A stretch of DNA of 10,058 bases from assembly GCA_012521855.1 (NCBI GenBank), contig JAAYLO010000259.1, positions 1 to 10,058 of the forward strand, in the 5' to 3' direction. Source of the DNA: Halanaerobiaceae bacterium (lineage in GTDB: Bacteria > Bacillota > Halanaerobiia > Halanaerobiales > DTU029). A program made the position numbers and the translations under genes. Position 1 is the stretch's first letter. The number at the start of each line of letters is the position of its first letter. Below are positions 7,006 to 10,058 of the stretch, one piece after another. The notes under the pieces are model-generated. The model did no database searches, had not been told where the DNA came from, and was given only the letters and a program-made list of their open reading frames with translations.

Positions 7006-8995
7006 TTTCCCTCAACCCTTCTTCCCCTGATTGAAACCATTCATAAAGCCTGCCTTCCTGTTCCCAGCCCCTGCTGTTAAAATAACTGTCAGCAATATAG
7101 ATACCTTCTGTGACCTTGCTCAGGATACACTGTAAAAAGGCTGCCAGCTGTTCCTTCCGGAGTCCCTGATCTGTCTCATCATCCCATTTCATCGTCTTCT
7201 TCCATTGCGGAGAGAGTATATATGGATTAAAGAGTTCCTTGGCTGTACTCCTTAACCAGTTTTCACTGGAAATATCAAGTAGAAAGAGATATCTCACTTT
7301 CTTTATATCAGGTGAAAAGAGGAATTTATAGGGAGTTGACAGAAGGACTTTTTTCTCACCCTCCGGGTAAGAATACAAAACCTCTGCTGCCAGAGTACCA
7401 TTATAGATCATATCTATAAAATGCCTGCCCATTTCTTCTTCAGCTATATCCTTGAAATTTTTAATTACCTTCTTGAATTTTGCCACAGAATCAATCATCT
7501 GCCTGCAGGCCAGAATATCTTCCTGTGTAGGAGACAGCGGTGAAAGGAGTTCAGCAAAAACCTGCTGGAAAAAAGACTCCAGTTCCATATCTTCATTCAT
7601 TTTTTCCTCCAGCCATTCCTTCAGGTAATCGTAGCGGGCTGAATTATCAAAACCGATTCTGGAGCGGAGATCTATTTCTCCCAGTTCAGGTAAGAGGAGA
7701 TTGTTTTTCAATATCTCAGTAGTCAGGACTGCGCTTCGCACCGGATCAAGTTTCAGAATCAGACTCAGGGTCTGCTGCAGAGAAGTATAGGTAAGCCTGG
7801 CCTTCCAGTGGGGATTGGCCAGCAAGGCCAGAACAATCAGGGCCTGGGAAATAGGCAGATCCAGCAGCCGTTTGGATCTGGCCATATTAAAAAAAGAATA
7901 ACCCTTACTCCTGATATACCGTTCCAGGGTAAATTCCATGACCTTATCAACCAGTGGGGCAATAATGGCTATATCATCAGGGCTTACTCCCTCATCCAGA
8001 AGCCTTACCACCTCATCAGCAGTCTTAAGGAGCATATCCCCCCTCAGTTCAGTATTTATCTCCTTTTTGATAAAATCTGTCCCGGCAATACCTTTATCTT
8101 CAAAAATAGAGCGGGAAATGGAAAGGGCCAGCTGGCGTGCACTTTCTGAGGAGGTATGTGATTCTTCAAGCTCGATAAGCTCAGCAAGGGGGAAAAACCG
8201 CTCCCTGGCCAGCTCCGGATTGCCGCCAAAAAAACGGTTGATTCCTCCTTCTGGATTAAAGGCCAGATATGTTTCAGTAGTATTTTTCAATAAATACAGA
8301 AATAATTGCTGTGCAGCAGGAACTGCTTTTTCCAGGTCATCTACAAACAAATACCGGTATCTTTCCCTGAGCTTATCCAGATACGCCTCATTCTGAAGGA
8401 GCTCTTCATTATACATTTCTACTACCAGTGAATAGTCCAGGATGCGGTTATCTATACAGAATTTACGAAAGGACTTCATGATGGCAAGCACTTCATTAAA
8501 GACCAGCAGCTTTTCTCTATCCCCGGCTGCCCAGCTCAATAATCTTTTCCCCAATTCCTCAAGCTTGAGATTATTCATGGCAGCCTGATTCAGGTTATCT
8601 ATCAGTTGGACAGCAATACGGGGAGTGGTCGCATTTATATAATCAAGGGTATCCCTGTATTTCCTTCTTTTCTCAACATATTTGCTCATCAGGTAGTGGG
8701 AAGTTTCTACATTCATGAAAGTAGGTTCAATGGCAGCAGGCCCCCCGGGGAGATTTCTTTCTATCCAGGGCCAGTAGTCAGAAATCTCTTTCTGAATGAA
8801 GCCGAAATATGTAAAAACACTTAATTTGCCGGATATAGGGAGATTGAGCCTTTTTTGCCAGTCCAGTCTGCTGGCAGCATTTTTGACAAATACCAGGATC
8901 TTATCAGTACCCAGAGTACTGCCAAGCTCAATATATTTCTTCAGTAATAAAGTGGTCTTGCCTGAACCAGCAGGGCCGCTATAAAGAATGGGCAT
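6998..8995 (-). CDS. AddB-like degenerate SF1 helicase (pseudo-helicase subunit) lacking the nuclease domain
   Basis: Predicted non-motor partner of the downstream helicase. Numbered from the ATG at 8995 (665 residues): an intact Walker A, SGPAGSGKTT, at residues 6-15 and an Ia-like strand ILVFVKNAAS. At the Walker B position there is VDDLEKA (218-224) where an active helicase has DEAQD. The motif III region reads FNPEGGINRF (246-255) instead of GDxxQ, and the motif V region reads LSTPYKFLF (about 552-560), without the TxHxxKGLE signature. No arginine motif VI is seen. This pattern, Walker A kept and the rest lost, is that of AddB ('inactivated superfamily I helicase'). AddB is about 1,150 residues and carries a C-terminal Fe-S nuclease; here that part is absent and no Cys cluster exists. 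From memory it also resembles cyanobacterial 'recombinase family' proteins. The start at 8995 is chosen because GAGG lies eight bases upstream; the in-frame GTG at 9004 falls inside that site. AddB-like role is inferred. Confidence 0.8.
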   Translation of the reverse strand: MPILYSGPAGSGKTTLLLKKYIELGSTLGTDKILVFVKNAASRLDWQKRLNLPISGKLSVFTYFGFIQKEISDYWPWIERNLPGGPAAIEPTFMNVETSHYLMSKYVEKRRKYRDTLDYINATTPRIAVQLIDNLNQAAMNNLKLEELGKRLLSWAAGDREKLLVFNEVLAIMKSFRKFCIDNRILDYSLVVEMYNEELLQNEAYLDKLRERYRYLFVDDLEKAVPAAQQLFLYLLKNTTETYLAFNPEGGINRFFGGNPELARERFFPLAELIELEESHTSSESARQLALSISRSIFEDKGIAGTDFIKKEINTELRGDMLLKTADEVVRLLDEGVSPDDIAIIAPLVDKVMEFTLERYIRSKGYSFFNMARSKRLLDLPISQALIVLALLANPHWKARLTYTSLQQTLSLILKLDPVRSAVLTTEILKNNLLLPELGEIDLRSRIGFDNSARYDYLKEWLEEKMNEDMELESFFQQVFAELLSPLSPTQEDILACRQMIDSVAKFKKVIKNFKDIAEEEMGRHFIDMIYNGTLAAEVLYSYPEGEKKVLLSTPYKFLFSPDIKKVRYLFLLDISSENWLRSTAKELFNPYILSPQWKKTMKWDDETDQGLRKEQLAAFLQCILSKVTEGIYIADSYFNSRGWEQEGRLYEWFQSGEEGLREND

Positions 8996-9003
8996 AGAAT
9001 ACA

Positions 9004-9007
9004 CCTC
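9004..9007 (-). promoter_or_regulatory. Ribosome binding site deciding the pseudo-helicase start
   Basis: GAGG (within TTGAGGTG on the minus strand) is eight bases from the ATG at 8995. The earlier in-frame GTG at 9004 shares the last G of this site and has no other site before it, so the ATG is the better start. Confidence 0.7.
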
Positions 9008-9010
9008 AAT

Positions 9011-9415
9011 TTAGTCTTTTAGGCTGAACATATCATTTAATAATTTAATAATCCTGTTCTCTTCATCCAGTACGAGATAATTAACCACATCTCTCAGTTC
9101 TCCTTTATCAAACCAGAGTCCGTGGTGTTTCAGACACTGGTCTATTGTAATAGTTCTTTTCCCGTCCTTTTCCTCTGCCTCAAAAAGCAGTTTTTCCATC
9201 AGTTCCCCACAGTGAGGACACTCTAAAGTACTTTCTTCTATTTCATGTTCTCTCTCGAATTTCCCTGCCAGATCATCATATGAAATTTCACCATGAAGCA
9301 AAAGTTCCAGTTCACCCTCATCAAGCCAGATGCCTCCACAATCAACACAATAATCTGCTTCAATATTATGTAATTCCATAACTATCATCTCTTCCTTACA
9401 TCTGCAACACTTCAC
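9011..9415 (-). CDS. Two-module TFIIB-type zinc-ribbon protein, function unknown
   Basis: Small predicted zinc-binding protein of 134 residues with two zf-TFIIB-like ribbons (the COG3809 kind). Module one uses Cys3-x2-Cys6 (CCRC, where Cys4 could also serve) and Cys23-x2-Cys26 in the typical YCxxCGGIWLDEGEL. Module two uses Cys66-x2-Cys69 (CPHCG) and Cys94-x2-His97 in QCLKHHGLWFDKGEL, so one ligand is His instead of Cys. The region between (about 40-62) and the C-terminal tail are charged and probably helical. No membrane segment or enzyme motif is seen. The start is GTG at 9415, with a near-ideal GGAGG seven bases upstream, giving the common N-terminus MKCxRC; an upstream ATG at 9445 would add ten residues and has a poorer site. 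It is the first gene of the helicase/nuclease operon, 15 bases before the pseudo-helicase ATG. A nucleic-acid or protein-binding accessory role is possible but unproven. Confidence 0.82.
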   Translation of the reverse strand: MKCCRCKEEMIVMELHNIEADYCVDCGGIWLDEGELELLLHGEISYDDLAGKFEREHEIEESTLECPHCGELMEKLLFEAEEKDGKRTITIDQCLKHHGLWFDKGELRDVVNYLVLDEENRIIKLLNDMFSLKD

Positions 9416-9422
9416 AGCCCTA

Positions 9423-9427
9423 CCTCC
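9423..9427 (-). promoter_or_regulatory. Ribosome binding site deciding the zinc-ribbon gene start
   Basis: GGAGG on the minus strand, seven bases before the GTG at 9415. It lies inside the frame of the longer alternative (ATG at 9445), arguing that the GTG is the true start. Confidence 0.7.
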
Positions 9428-9485
9428 CCAGGTAATTTTTAGCATCTTCAGGTCTTTGCCTCTTCGTTGTCATCATTTTTTTCAA

Positions 9486-9533
9486 AGGATTTTAACCTGA
9501 TATATATATTTATCGAAAAGATAATAAAATCCT
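9486..9533. repeat. Inverted repeat in the operon's upstream region
   Basis: The arms AGGATTTTA (9486-9494) and TAAAATCCT (9525-9533) are perfect nine-base inverted copies separated by 30 bases of mostly A/T. The left arm overlaps the possible -10 sequence. It could be an operator with two half-sites, or chance in AT-rich DNA. Confidence 0.4.
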
Positions 9534-9584
9534 GCTTTTATTACTCCCTAAGAGTCCTCAGCTGCCTGCCAATTTCATAGAGAA

Positions 9585-10058
9585 TTATGGAGGGCACATT
9601 CTTTTCTCCAGAAAACTTATTCTTCTCTTTCCAGTAGTAAAGTGTTTTATCCTGTTATAGCCCTTATGCTCAATCTTCTGGCTTTTCTCGCTAATAATAG
9701 TCAGGATTGATGTCGGCTTTAGTAAATCCAGCATATTATCCAGGAAGAATCCCAGTGAATTGTCATCATTATCATAAGCTCCGGACCAGGTGGTCAGATT
9801 CCCATAGGGCAAATCAGTCATTATCAAATCAACGTCAATGCCCGGCAGCCTGTCAGCTAAAGCATCAGCCTGAAAACATTCCACTGAAAAGGAATAATCC
9901 TTCTCCTCCAGAATACCCTTCAGTGTAAGGGCACTCTTCAATGCTTCTTTATGAGATTCTTTATTATATTTCCTGATATCATTTTCCAGTTCCCTGATCC
10001 TTTTCTCAATCCCATCCAGGCTCAGCAAAGCCAGGTTCCTTCTGGCCAGACCCAGAAC
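9585..10058 (-). CDS. AviRa-like rRNA (guanine-N1) methyltransferase, C-terminal 157 residues; 5' end off the window
   Basis: C-terminal part of a SAM-dependent methyltransferase. The frame stays open to base 10058 (reading VLGLARRNLALLSLDG), so the TTG at 10028 is not the true start and the gene begins beyond the window. Numbering from the window edge, residues 76-91 contain the catalytic-type motif VDLIMTDLPYG followed by NLTTWSG. The pattern TDLPYGxxTxWxG is, from memory, the signature of AviRa. AviRa of Streptomyces viridochromogenes methylates G2535 of 23S rRNA and gives avilamycin (orthosomycin) resistance. The end of the protein, with SEKSQKIEHKGYNRIKHFTTGKRRISFLEK split across residues 123-152, also fits the AviRa C-terminus. 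The SAM-binding N-terminal half is not in the window. The gene shares strand with the downstream operon but is separated by 169 bases. Other Rossmann-fold RNA methyltransferases are possible; resistance function in this organism is not implied. Confidence 0.75.
   Translation of the reverse strand, partial: VLGLARRNLALLSLDGIEKRIRELENDIRKYNKESHKEALKSALTLKGILEEKDYSFSVECFQADALADRLPGIDVDLIMTDLPYGNLTTWSGAYDNDDNSLGFFLDNMLDLLKPTSILTIISEKSQKIEHKGYNRIKHFTTGKRRISFLEKRMCPP

Larger units (their letters stand above)
9416..9584 (-). other. Intergenic gap, probable promoter region of the zinc-ribbon/helicase/nuclease/recJ operon
   Basis: This 169-base gap lies between the methyltransferase stop and the zinc-ribbon GTG. 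Its centre is very AT-rich (TATATATATT near 9501-9510). It holds an inverted repeat and a GCAGGA...TTTTCGATAA element (listed separately). TAAAAT on the minus strand at 9489-9494 could be a -10, but no good -35 sits 16-18 bases upstream, so the promoter is not pinned. A weak ACTC/GAGT hairpin near 9545-9560 has no following T-run, so no terminator is called for the methyltransferase gene. Confidence 0.4.

Noticed and set aside
7938..8396. Plus-strand open frame of 152 codons
   Set aside because: It lies wholly inside the pseudo-helicase gene on the other strand, is Ser/Arg-rich without any family motif, and has no convincing ribosome binding site; it is a shadow of the real gene.
3929..9415. 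Antiphage defence island (for example a Gabija-like UvrD plus nuclease pair)
   Set aside because: No TOPRIM/OLD ATPase, mobile element or toxin is present, base and codon use match the neighbours, and the company of recJ and purL points to core chromosome.
9420..9476. 18-residue minus-strand open frame starting MMTTKRQRPEDA, ending in the zinc-ribbon ribosome binding site
   Set aside because: It might be a leader peptide, but it has no ribosome binding site and is very short, so it is not supported as a gene.
9525..9543. Rho-independent terminator from the AATAAAA/TTTTATT inverted repeat
   Set aside because: The stem is purely A/T and is not followed by a T-run in a useful position, so it would be too weak.

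Overview
The window is typical bacterial chromosome. Every gene I can support lies on the minus strand, so the biological reading order runs from high to low coordinates. The DNA has moderate GC (low to mid 40s percent by eye), strong GAGG/GGAGG ribosome binding sites, frequent AGG/AGA arginine codons, and the clostridial/streptococcal single-chain form of PurL. Together these suggest a Bacillota anaerobe of the Clostridia or Halanaerobiia kind. That placement is an inference; nothing here fixes the genus.

From the high-coordinate edge: (i) the C-terminal part of an AviRa-like rRNA methyltransferase runs off the edge (9585-10058). (ii) A 169-base gap follows, holding an AT-rich stretch with an inverted repeat and presumably the promoter of the next operon. 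(iii) Five closely packed genes span 9415 to 1575: a two-module zinc-ribbon protein, an AddB-like degenerate SF1 helicase, an active UvrD/Rep-type helicase, a stand-alone PD-(D/E)XK nuclease with four Cys positioned for an Fe-S cluster, and the 5'-3' single-strand exonuclease RecJ. Gaps are 15 and 11 bases and overlaps are 8 and 4 bases, so they are almost certainly co-transcribed and partly coupled in translation. (iv) A 158-base gap follows, then the first 472 codons of purL (phosphoribosylformylglycinamidine synthase), which runs off the low-coordinate edge.

The main interest is the five-gene operon. It appears to encode a split version of an AddAB/RecBCD-type DNA-end-processing machine: one motor, one pseudo-motor with an intact Walker A only, and one separate Fe-S nuclease. 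In standard AddAB the nuclease domains are fused to the C-termini of the helicase-like subunits. RecJ in the same transcription unit adds a 5'-3' resection nuclease, and a small zinc protein leads the operon. From memory, the pseudo-helicase, helicase and nuclease most resemble proteins of cyanobacteria annotated as 'recombinase family', UvrD-like helicase and PD-(D/E)XK nuclease. If so, this is a distinct and little-described lineage of recombination helicase-nuclease. purL is unrelated in function.

No tRNA, rRNA, CRISPR array, insertion sequence or phage feature was seen. No gap without a gene exceeds 170 bases.
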